Shown here: positions 32,418-43,410 of the stretch, piece after piece
How positions within the stretch are numbered: the stretch's first letter is position 1
Layout of the letters: each line of letters begins with the position of its first letter
DNA from: Pelecanus crispus
Lineage: Eukaryota; Chordata; Aves; Pelecaniformes; Pelecanidae
Reading direction: 5' to 3'
Length of the DNA: 64,000 bases
NCBI RefSeq assembly: GCF_030463565.1
Contig: NC_134676.1
Coordinates: 22,858,728-22,922,727 of the forward strand
Position numbers and translations under genes: made by a program
Notes under the pieces: model-generated
Database searches by the model: none
Seen by the model: only the letters and a program-made list of their open reading frames with translations
What the model was told of the DNA's origin: nothing

Positions 32418-35400
32418 CTGGAGGAAAAAGGCAAAGAAAAGAAACAATTTTTAAATAAATTACAAACTTACTACAGAAGTTTAAAAAGATTCAGCATAGC
32501 TTGCATACAGAAAAACAGAAAGCATGTTTGGGGGAGGCTTTTTAGTATGACAGAGATGCACCTTTAGAACCCCTCTCACGAAATGTTACCCCACTGAAAA
32601 ACATTTTCACAGCGTAAAGAAGTAGTAGTCCTGGGACAAACTGAACTACAAGCAGCACTGAGAAACCCATACTAGGAGAATGGGAGTCTGCCCCAGCCAG
32701 TTCAGACAGGAAATAACAGTGTTTGACCTGTGAAAAATGGGAGGCTCCTTCAGAAAAATTAGCCAGAAGAACAGAAAGGAGCCCATTATAGGATTGGTGA
32801 ACATGCATTCCCATCTTCCGCACACATGCGTGTGTGTGAGGAACATGACACAAAGGTCCGCAGGTCCCAAAAAAGAATTTAATGGAGGATTTAAAAATAA
32901 AAAATTTCCATGTGAACAAGTTAATAATCCACTGGTAGTGCCGCCAAGACAAAAAAACTTTAAGTAAGTTATAAATATTCAAGCTAAATTGTTCAGTTAC
33001 ACGTGGTTATATGAACTATTAACACCAGACCTGGTGCAAGCAGCCAGCCATGGTTGCTTCTCCCTGCTCCTTTCCCTCCTACATTATCATCCTCGCTCAG
33101 GCCAAACTAATTGCTTAACCAGAAGCTGAATTTTGAAAATTTGGCTATTAAAAAAGCCAGGCATGAAAAAGAACCCAGAGCAGTAACCTTTTCAAAGTGA
33201 TCTAATGCTGATAAAACACTTAATGTAATTACTGCAACAGTGTTTTTTAATGCTCTGATTTAAAGAGGTAAATTCTCTAAATGCAGACATTTTCTATGAA
33301 AAAACACACATGAAATGCTAAAGAAATACTTCATTTTCCCTTTCCTCACTACTAGTCACATATGTATTCTGTACATTAATTATGTTTTCTTGGTGTAAAA
33401 TTACATTCTAATCATTTTTGTACAAGCAATGAGTTTTGTAAATATAATTACCAAGTACTGCATAACTGAAAAGCTCATCTGTGATTATAGTGAATGCTGA
33501 AGTCAGCAGATTTAAATATATAACCGAGGGGACCTCACAACTTTTGTTATACTCAGTTGAAACATGAGTAAACCTTGCATCAACTGTAAGCAACACACAT
33601 GAACATAACTAAAGTACAAATGTATTGCATTAAGTCTGTGTTAGCCACAATCAGCTTTCTGAGAGGTGATTACATCAAACAAAGTTACTCACAAGTTGTA
33701 TAGTTGTCATGTATTTTTTCCACCACAAATATTTATGATAGGCTGGTCCCAAAGAACAGATTCCATAATAAGTGTACATGACAACATGGACAATGCAGTT
33801 CAGTAAAGCATGAAATGTTCCTAATCCACCTATAGAAAACCAAAACATTGTAGTATTATTCCATCAGGTATTTAAAAAGCCACCTCAGGTGCTAGTAGTT
33901 TAGCGTCAGGGTAGAAAAAACACTACAACAAACCCCACAGATTTTGATTAATCCTCAAGGTATTTAACCTGAATTGGGTTGACACTAATTCCAAGGGATC
34001 ACATCAGTTTCCTTTCTCAGAAAAGGCTTATCTAAACATTTCCAAAACAGCAATAAAACCTAGCTGATCTAATTATCTGTAAAAGGTTTCGGTGGATTTT
34101 TTTTGTTCTTTGGGTTCTTTTTTTTATTATTTTTCATTAAAAAATATAGGTGATGGAGACACAAAATTTAGTAGAAACAGTGTTCCCCCTGTTGTACACC
34201 TCTTTTCTAGACATCATGTAAAGGTCATTTGCAAAGGTCTGGAGGATGAGTAATAATTCTCTCCTCAACACAGATTTCCAGATTCCCAGGAAACGAATCC
34301 GTTTCAGACAGTAAGTTTTTGCAATCATGACCTACGTGAAGGCCTCTCAAATCCAGGTGGTCCATCTCAAAACCATACCTACAATGAAAAGGAAATTTAA
34401 GGCCAAGTAGCCCCATTTGGGGCAAGCTCATGACTGAAACTGGTAAGATACAAACATTTCACAAAGCAAGTAAGGAAGTACTTCCTTTTCCATTGGATCA
34501 ACTATGGAGTCAGATGATCCTGCTCAAAGTAATTTTATTTTAATAAGCCAAACAAATTATAGGTAAAAATGATCCAAGAAGTGGCAGACAGCAAAGTATT
34601 TTTAAAAGAAACATAAACATGAAAATACTGAGCAACAGGAAGAAAACAAGATAACATAAAACCAGGCATTTAGTGAGGAAAAAAAAGCACCAATTTTCCA
34701 TTAAGAATCATTCAAGTTAAAAATGCGACTTATTTTGTGATTTTAGTAGCTCACACTAATCTTTCAGCTTGATAGATCACAACTCCTCCAGCTGTGATTG
34801 CAAACTTTCTTTGAAATTTAGCTCTATGTATTTTTAAAAATAATTTGAGTGTTCTTACAGTTCAAATGTACATACTTTTTTTGGCTTGCACAGCAAATAT
34901 TCAAAAGAAAAAATAAATAGTTTAAAGCAGAGAAAAAAGAAACAGCAACCAATCAACATTACAAAAATATGCTCCAAAAACCAATGCCATACATAAGCAC
35001 CATCTTACAATTTCCTGTTAATATCAGATCAGAGAGAAATCAGCACCTCCATTCAAACCCGTTGTTTTTTTTACCAACACGTTGAAAACTTGATCAATGC
35101 CACTATTTAGAAGGACACACAGTGATGAAACTGAATACAAGATAATCATCAGCAGGACTGAAATTCTTGGAAAAAAATTTAAGTTATCAAACAGAACAAT
35201 ATTTGGAAAGATTAGTATAAAGATAAGCAATAGAGTTGTAGGAATAAACACAGCTCTGCATGAATACAAGGGACTATTATTAGCAGAGGACAAAACGGTT
35301 CTTGCACACTTTGCTGAAAGTATTTGTCAAATTATCACATGGGAAATTTGAATCCCATGCAAAATCAGAAGCCTGTAGCTGGCATACTGATCTGATTGTC

Positions 35401-38400
35401 CAGATAAAAGGCAGAAAGTTAATCCCCTATAAATGGAAACTTTTCAAGGTTGAAGAGGAGGGACTGTTAATTCCTGGGTGGTGGTTTGGTTTTTTTTTTT
35501 TTTTGCAAATCTATAAACACATTGAACTGTATGCTGAGAAAACTATTCACAATTTCATCACTAACTTAAAATACCAGTTACTCAGCAACATTTGAGAAAG
35601 ACATGATCAAGACACCAGCTTCCTAATAAGAAACTCAGCAAATACAGCAGAAGTATATCTTTTTATATGCTAGGAAAATCTGCACACTGGACATGTTCAA
35701 AAGATCCCATCTGCAAATCTTCTGGACTGCTTCCAGGTCTTATTTTTGTATCCATAAAACAGACACTAACAGATCAGATTTAATAAGCAGTGGTTCTCTT
35801 CATCAATTGTTCACTAATTTTCTGGGAGAAAAAAACATGCCAGACAGAGAACATGAGTGAAGAAACATGTACAAAACAAACCTATTTCTTGGTGGAAACT
35901 CCTAAAAAAAACTTCACACCCTCCTAGAGATAGACTACTAAATGACCGTGCATTTCTCCACTCTGTGCTTATCAGGCTATTCTCATGGCAAGCTGTATTT
36001 ATTAGTGGTGCACACACAGACACACAGAGCAGGAAAGGAGAAAGTGAAGGTAAGCTAGAAGTGGACAAAGACTTTCAATTCAGTACAATTCAAGTAAGTT
36101 TCTGTAATAAGTAAGGTCCAAAAAAATATTTCTGTAGTTTTGTGAAAGCCAAAGTTTTAGATGTAAATAAACCCCAATTATGCTACCTAAAGCCAGTAAA
36201 ATTAACTGCAACAAAGCCTGAATAATTTCTTAAATGGGCAAAAAAAATGAGAACACAGTCCTCCCCTCCAACTCCGTTCTTAAATTTCAGGGGGACAAAT
36301 GGCTCTGAAGTAGTTTCAACAGTTGTCTGTCTTATATGTCTCCCCTAGTGCTTCTGGTTTTACAGGTGCATCTCTTTTTCATGTAATAATGCTCTTTGCT
36401 TATGTAGACCTCTCTCCTCTGCACCTTTTCCCCACCATGAGAAACCAACACTGCACAAAATGCTGTCAAATAGGAGAAATGAGTACTCCCCACCCATTTA
36501 AATAATTATGGTGATCTCAGAAATACTGCAGATACCTATATTTAAAAACTTTGATGTTTGCAAGATTTTTAATTCTGTTATTTAAATATCTTTGTCTAGC
36601 ATAGTTAACTTTTACTACCAGAAGATATGTACACCTTAAACTCTCTCCCCACTACCTGCAGCAAATTTGACTCCAAACCACCAGGTCCATGGCATGATGG
36701 AATGATGAAAGACATGCAGGAATGTAACTTGGTTGTTTTTCTTACGCAGCACAAAAAATATCTGAAACAGATTTTTAATGAACAGAGTGTTACAGGACAT
36801 AATCAAGCCAAACATACTTAGAGAAAACTGTATGCATCAGTCCTGGCTGCTCACTACTATACACTTAAAAATTCTTCACAGTTGCAGTCTTGGGAGAAGA
36901 AGAGAAACTGAGGCTCTGGATATGTGGACTGGTTTTCAAAAAAAAAATTTAAACCAGCAGGTAAAATCCACCTGTGGAGTCTCAAAAGCCAGCACAAGCT
37001 TTGAAAGCAAATGTCCAAGGTTGAGCCATCACCTATGTGTGCAACAGACAGCATAAGATGGACTTGCTTGGATTGAGAATTATCTAGAAGAATCAGATTT
37101 TAAGTCCCCTGAACTACTAAGGCAAGGCCATTTGAGAAAACTGGAGGACTAGCAACAGATAGAGACAGTAGGAAATATTAAGTTGGAGAAAGAGCACTTT
37201 ATTATGAACACTAACTTAGCTACCCTTCGAAAAAGACAAAATTAGACAGAATATATGTAGGTATTCTTAATCAATATTGACAGGCCACATTTTAAAGGAC
37301 AGACATCGAGGGAAGTGTTAAGGGAAGACAGAGCAAGAAAACTGTCTAAGGAGAAGTCAGGTCACACAAAGGGTAGTATCAGATGACAAGCAAAGGAATA
37401 CAGAAGAAAAGAAGTCTGGTGTGCCAGGGAAAACATTTGGAAACAGCTGACTTAAACACAGGTAAGAAATTACTTTTGCAATAAAATCAAAAAGTTGTCG
37501 AGAAACAGGTACCTGACTGGGTGGGTTCAAACAAAACAAATTTTTAAAAAAAGAATTTTTCAGGTCCAGGACCAATTAAAAAGAAGCAGTCTAACCAGTG
37601 GGTAATAAAGGTAAATAGAGGACTAAACTTGTCAGGCTTTTCCAGTTTTAGCATTCCTGGCCCTTCCATTACCATTCCATTTGTCTCAGTCAGTAAGATC
37701 TTCCAGTGTTGAATCATGAGTATTTGCAGATGAAAGTTAGATGGCTAACTTTGCTGGCAGGGTGTAAGAACATCCTAACTGCTCATGAGTCAGCTCCTGA
37801 ATCACCACTATTGTGGCCTACACAACAGCGCAAATGAAATCCCAGCTGATTCCAACACTCAGAAGCTGGCTTGAGAGTAGCTACACCAACCCTATTAGGT
37901 GTCGGTCTTGGGAAGAGGGGAAGGCAGATGGCTGCTGCTGGAGAGCGAGGTCTGCATTCTGCTTCATGCATTGCTGCTTAGACTTTCTTTGAAACAGGTT
38001 AGAGTGCTAACCTGATATCAAACACATCTATAGTCATGACCCCAAGGCATACACAGGAATTTAGAGCAGGTAGGCATGGCAGTTTATGCTGTATTCAGAG
38101 CTGCTGATGCAAATATTCCAAATATGGAAGATAAAATCTGAAGATGACATAGAAAAAAAATTCAGCATGATCAACACTGTTTTTTATCTGCAGTGTTGAG
38201 ACAAACACTGCCATAGCACAACAGGTTAAAGTATTCAGCTGTTAAATAGACAGGTAATCTGGGCTTCCTAAATTTTTAGGGGTGTGTTCCCTCATTAATA
38301 TTTCTCCTGATAATCAAGGAATGGCAGTGTAATAGGACAATAACATGAGAAGAGATAATAAGGGTAAAGACCATGATGGTATTCCAATAATTGAAGATCA

Positions 38401-41400
38401 GAAGGCTAAATAAAAAGCAATTTATGCCCCCAGCCCCCAACAGCACCAGCTCTTCTACTGTGAAAAGGAAACCTCACTACTACTTTTATTAGGCTACAAA
38501 TACTTACAGTGTCTAACAGTTCAATGAACTTGGAAAAGTAGTAAAGCCAACAAGTTCGTACCATCTGCAAGAGTAAAAAACAGAAATTGTCAAATCATAA
38601 TAGGCATAAATAAAACTAAGCAGCTGCAGGAAAAATAAGTAGCTATTATTGGGACAAGTAAGTGGTGTCACAACATTGACAGAAATATTTAAATGTATGG
38701 TTTGTTTGGGTTTTCTTTAAAAACACAAACCATTTTTTAATCCTGAAGGAATTTTAAAACCAAGAACAAGCCAGCAAATACATTGCTTCTTTCTTTCTCC
38801 CAAACAATCAACCCCTCCAGTTCACTCACATGCTCTACATTATGCAAGAGGGCATTTCCATTTAGTGCATTCCACTCTACAGCAGTGCATTTGGTTGTTC
38901 AAAAAGCATTTCTAAAAATAAAGTCAGCCTAGCATAACAATTCGGCTTTGTTTTTGGCAACTTACTCTTAGAGCTGTAGGTGACCTCGAGTAGTCAACGA
39001 TATCGCACCGGAATGAGTACCCTGTGGCCCAACCCGACATAAGAAACTGGAGCAAGGAAAAGAAAAAGAGCAAAGATTTACTTTATGTCTTTTGAAAACT
39101 TCATTAATTTTGGATTACTTTCGCAATCACTAAGCAGGAGGGGAAAACAATATTAAAAACTTGTTGAATCAGCAACCTTGTCAATCATCTACCTCTGTGT
39201 GGGCTAGCTACCATAAAATCCTTTGCTGTTGCAGATTAATGAATTGCTAATTCCAGGACCACACCTATGGACAAGAACTTTCTTCCTACACCCATTATCT
39301 CATAATTAGTAACTGAAGACAAGAAACAGCTGCACCTCAAAAATCAATGTTAAAAAAGCAACTTATTGTGTAAATCAGACCACAAAAACAAATCAAACAT
39401 TTTGAAATGTTTTGAAAATTGCTATTGCAGCCAACTGTCTTAATACTGAAAAGAAATCAGCACCATCTTAATACTGAAAGAAAACCAGCACAACTGAAAA
39501 TATGGCTTAATATCATTAGAGACAAGGAACGAATCAGTATGCACTATATTTTTGGTATCATAGTTTCTAAAATTTTGCTTAGTTAAACTGCATGATTCAG
39601 TTAGTCTTTCACTGATAGAAACGATGAGAAGCTAGGGTTTTACAATTGAGAGCACACATGAATGACCAAAAGACTGTATGTAACAAGTATAATTTAATCT
39701 TTTCTCTTAGAATATATTAAAGCTTGGAGAAGAGCAACATTGTTAATACTACGCTTGGCTCATTCCCCTGCCAGCCACTAGGACTACTTTATCTTATATC
39801 TGTTTATAAAGTGCTTCTCATCCATTGGTTACCATTATCCACTCATGCACGATATGAGGTTCAGCTCTCTTAACAGATGGAGCGGTTTAGCCCATTTAAC
39901 CTCCTAGAAGAATCAGTTGCTTAAATAAAACAAGATCTGAAACGCCACCAAGACAGCACAATACTAAAGCACCCACCAAATGGCTTGGATCCAAAGAAGG
40001 AAAGAATCAGCTTTTTTCTGAGTACCAGACAATAGCATAAATTCAATGTTACACACTAACCATGCATCCTTTCATGAAACTGTAACATGGAAGTCTTGAC
40101 AGCAGATTAATTGAACACTGTGTTAGTGTCAGACACTAGCAGAAGTTTAATATATTTTTTTGCTTCTGAGGGTTATAACCAAAACCAAACTTGTCACCAG
40201 ATCGCAAAAGAAAGTTTGGCGATTTTTCAAAACAAAGTCTAAATAGCAAATGTGTGTGTCTTGCCCACTGCTTTCCACGCAACAATCATGACACAAAATA
40301 GCTACTGTTGCACTGCCTTTAGAGTGCTGTTAAAAGAAATGTTGAGCAGTTCACTGTAACTCATGATGAAATTTATGCAGCTGAGCTAACAGGAGGGTAT
40401 CCTGCCAATTTGGCACAATAATTTGACAACTTTTCATTACCAGTTTGCCAAACCTGAAAGAGCCAGATGTAACACAAAGAGCATCAGTACTAGCATAGTG
40501 GTGCGTCACCAAGCAAATGTGTAAGGCTATCTTTCACACAATACTATTGTTAAATAGCTACACTTTAAAAAAACAACCAAAAACACCCCCAACCAACCAA
40601 AAAAACCCACAAACCAAAAACCACAACAGACATTAGCTATCTTAAGGTTTAAGGTTCTAAATTAAAGCTTCTACATAACCATTCATGGTTAAGGATTTTT
40701 AGGTCATGCAACCCATAATGCTATATAATTCATCAGGCTTTCCAGTCCTAAAGTCTAACAATTGCTTGAGCTGTGAACTACAGCAAAATCTCAACATTCC
40801 TTTTGACAGAAAGAGCATTTGCTATTTTGGGGGTGGGGGAGGAAAATCAATGCTAAAGACTTTCATCCTTTGGGTTTTGGGGGGCTTGGGGATTTTGCTT
40901 GCTTGTTGGTTGGTTGTTTTTTTTTTAAAGGATGAAGATCACCAAATTAGATTTTGTTAACTTCTGTCATTTAAAAGGCAGATCTAACTGAAGATTATTC
41001 CATAGTAAACATACTCTACACAGTGTTTGAAACATCAGTGTTGACTGTCCTGCAGTAGGACAGAAACAATTACAACAGACTAAGAAAAACATGTAGTCTG
41101 CTTCACCTGCTACAGCCCAAGGAAAGTAAATAAGTTATATATAATTTACAAAATTAAAAATTCTCATAAGGACACAAAATATTTTACAATCTATCTTTCT
41201 AGGTATGACTTATTCCCTTTTTTCAAGTATCAGTTCAATTAGTTTAGCATACTGCTTGGAGGATTATAATTACAACAATTAGAGTAATAGGGTTTTTGAG
41301 AATTGCAGAGTGGGAATTATATGAATAAATTTATTAAAAGTTAGTATGAGGATAGTTAGAGACACAAAACATATAAATACTTTACAAATAAAAGTAGTAC

Positions 41401-43380
41401 TTACTTCGTAAGTCATATATAAAGAGAGGGCTACCACACTAAAATTATAAAAGGCCATTATCTGCCTGAGTTCAAAAGGGTTTTTATTTTCCATGAGTTT
41501 GGGTCCCAATGAAGTTACAAAATAAATGTAGGTTCCAATGATAAAGGTTGTTGGAAAAGGTGAAGACATGAGTGGCCAGCCTTCCAGTCTTGGATCTAGA
41601 AGAGAGGAGGAAGGGGGGGAGGGGGGGGAAGAAATCAGATCTTTCCAGTATTTACTAAATCCTAAAACAGCTACAGAAAGGTTTAGGTTTTGCTGTCACT
41701 GATCATGTTTCAGAGTCCATTCACCTCAAATCCATACCAACTGGATAACAACATTTAGCACCTGCAGGATTCGATGCTTCTTTCTGCATCAATTCTTCAC
41801 ATGTAATGAAGAGGAGACACAGAATCATGAAAGATGCAATTTTTGGTCTAGAGCTCTCCTTCACGGAAAGTCTGCATTTTCACACATGAATGGGGCTCAG
41901 AGGGCAGCATAGGAAGGCAATGCCCAAGCAGATCGCTGAGGCTGCATTTCCACGTTAGACTTCATTCTTCTGGAAAAGCATGAACCTTATTTCACAAGTT
42001 CAAGTCGCAGACGGGAAGAAGCCCCTCTTTTCAAGATCCTCAAGCTTTATAAGCAGTACAATGTTAGACATACTAAGTATGGGGATTTTAAAGTTAGAGG
42101 ACCTTCGCTCCCATCAGTTGGTATTCATAGCTTAGTACTCGAGGCTTGTACCTATTCAGTCCAGACACGTCACTACTTTCACAGCACCATAAAACACACA
42201 CTTTCATATTACAAGCCTCCAAACAGAAAAAGTGTTGCAAGTTTCTCTCCAGTTGTCCCAGACAGAAGTATGGCAGAGAGTCCTTCTCCTACACACGCCC
42301 TGCTCCCTCTCCCCGCAGCTAAGGCTGGCAGGCGCTCCCTCTAAGCTTCACCATGATTCCACTGCATCCTTCTGTGGTTCATCACCTAGTTCTAGCTCAC
42401 CAAAGACTTCCGCATTTCTCCATAAGCAGGAGAACTGATTTGAACTTAATTTTTTTTTTTTTTAAATATGGATTAAAACCCTACGAGTCATACTCACAAA
42501 ACTCCCTTCTCACTTGCATGCTATGGTTCTACAGAACAAGAGAAATGGTTCTCGGCTACACTGGAAAAGATAAATCAGTAATTTTATTGATCAGACCTTA
42601 ACTGTTTCTCAAGTTTTCCGCAGCAATCAGCTAATCCCTGTCACTATGTGACTACCACGGTGAGGGACTCTCAGGGATGCCACTGCGAGAGATGGTCCTT
42701 AACCCCAAACTTGAAATCTTCTCTGTCATTTTTTGGTAAGCATGCAGAATTACCAAACAACAATGTTAAAACAAAGTGTGTTTAATGTCCTCATACCAAC
42801 TGCAACAAGAGACTAACTTTCCTTGTCAAAACAGAGCTGTCACAGAGTTAATTAATCTGAGGATTAATTTCAAGATACTGTAACTTGTCAGGGTTTTTAT
42901 TTCTTTTACTTTGCAAAAGAAAAATACAGTAACACCATGCACCTAGCTCAATTAACTGATAAAATACCGTCATTCAATAATGAACAAGAGTTAAAGCTTT
43001 ACATTTAGCAGCACGGGAAAAACTTAAACTATATATACAGGCAAGCCAGAAGCACCTACAGAAGAATCACTTCTGCGCTTTGTTAGTCTGAAGTTATACC
43101 CATAAACTAGCTGAGTTTTGCTTTTTTCCTTTTGTAGAATGCAGAAACTAGTCTGTTCTTTACAGTTAAAAATGTCCATAGGTAACCTGGCACATCTTAG
43201 AAATGTTTACAGGAAGACAAAGCTACTTTAAGTTGATAAACAGTACACCTAGAAGACCTACACATTGATATTCAAAATTATTGAAAGTTAGTAAGTTTTA
43301 GATTTAAATGACTCACCAGCATCTTTAATCCATTCATCATACAGTAGTACAGCCTTTGATGTGAGATTGCTAAAGGACAT
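32214..43380 (-). CDS. ELOVL7: ELOVL7, complete coding region in 7 coding exons
   Basis: Joined exons on minus: 43317-43380, 41405-41595, 38966-39046, 38508-38564, 36656-36761, 33693-33829, 32214-32417. They total 840 nt, which is 279 residues plus TGA (281 recalled for human). All junctions are GT-AG and in phase. The product is the condensing enzyme of ER fatty-acid elongation (3-ketoacyl-CoA synthase, adding two carbons from malonyl-CoA); ELOVL7 acts mainly on saturated C16-C20 acyl-CoAs. ELO-family motifs are all present: KFIELLDT (124-131), the catalytic histidine box HVFHH (147-151), HVVMYTYYG (from 180) and TTIQLVQ (208-214). Seven membrane helices are expected. ELOVL1, its closest relative, is excluded by the N-terminus ([20 protein letters not shown]), the C-terminus and the DEPDC1B neighbour. 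The gene is intact. Confidence 0.97.
33693..33829 (-). CDS. ELOVL7: ELOVL7 exon 7
   Basis: Encodes Gly167 to Leu212 ([20 protein letters not shown] to YMTTIQL). It holds the H..MY.YY motif and the first part of T..Q..Q. Acceptor TTTTCTATAG|GT, donor CTT|GTGAGT. Confidence 0.96.
36656..36761 (-). CDS. ELOVL7: ELOVL7 exon 6 (catalytic histidine box)
   Basis: Encodes residues 132-166 plus one base of Gly167 ([20 protein letters not shown] to GVKFAA). It holds the catalytic H..HH, His147, His150 and His151. Acceptor CTGTTTCAG|ATA, donor G|GTAGTG. Confidence 0.96.
38508..38564 (-). CDS. ELOVL7: ELOVL7 exon 5 (57-nt short exon)
   Basis: Encodes residues 113-131 ([19 protein letters not shown]), ending with the K..E..DT motif of the ELO family. 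Acceptor CTCTTGCAG|ATG, donor ACT|GTAAGTA. Confidence 0.95.
38966..39046 (-). CDS. ELOVL7: ELOVL7 exon 4
   Basis: Encodes residues 86-112 ([20 protein letters not shown] to SPTALR). Acceptor CTTGCTCCAG|TTT, donor AGA|GTAAGT. Length 81 nt, phase 0 at both ends. Confidence 0.95.
39438..39492. repeat. 28-bp tandem duplication, two copies
   Basis: TCTTAATACTGAAAAGAAAT followed by CAGCACC is repeated with a 28-bp period and a few differences. A simple local duplication in an intron. Confidence 0.75.
41405..41595 (-). CDS. ELOVL7: ELOVL7 exon 3
   Basis: Encodes Asp22 to Glu85 ([11 protein letters not shown], the first membrane helix, then [17 protein letters not shown] and the second helix to YMTYE). 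[14 protein letters not shown] is the ELO-family cytosolic motif. The donor is GAA|GTAAGTAC. The acceptor CTCTTCTAG|AT follows an unusually C-rich pyrimidine tract. Confidence 0.96.
41596..41632 (-). other. C-rich polypyrimidine tract before ELOVL7 exon 3
   Basis: On the gene strand this reads CTTCCCCCCCCTCCCCCCCT and continues to TTCTAG. The rest of the intron to 43316 shows nothing recognisable. Most acceptors here are T-rich, so this is unusual; C-rich tracts favour PCBP-type proteins over U2AF. Confidence 0.7.
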
Positions 43381-43410
43381 TTTCACTTGATTAAGATTTT
43401 ATGATGCTGC
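43317..43410 (-). CDS. ELOVL7: ELOVL7 first coding exon (with 30 bp of 5'UTR)
   Basis: The coding part, 43317-43380, encodes residues 1-21 ([20 protein letters not shown], then A) plus one base of Asp22. 43381-43410 is 5'UTR after the acceptor TTTTCCTGCAG|GCAG. The start has A at -3 (GAAAATGT). The donor is G|GTGAGT. The acceptor just before it shows that a non-coding exon lies further upstream. Confidence 0.94.

Larger units (their letters stand above)
32418..41404 (-). other. ELOVL7 introns between exons 3 and 8
   Basis: The non-exonic parts are 32418-33692, 33830-36655, 36762-38507, 38565-38965 and 39047-41404. They hold low-complexity G/T or A/C tracts (35479-35505, 38699-38715, 40567-40626, 40864-40928) and a 28-bp tandem duplication (39438-39492). 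No CR1 or LTR copy is seen, and no RNA gene. Confidence 0.65.

Noticed and set aside
36000-36030. CACACA-type microsatellite
   Set aside because: Too short and interrupted to be called a repeat locus.
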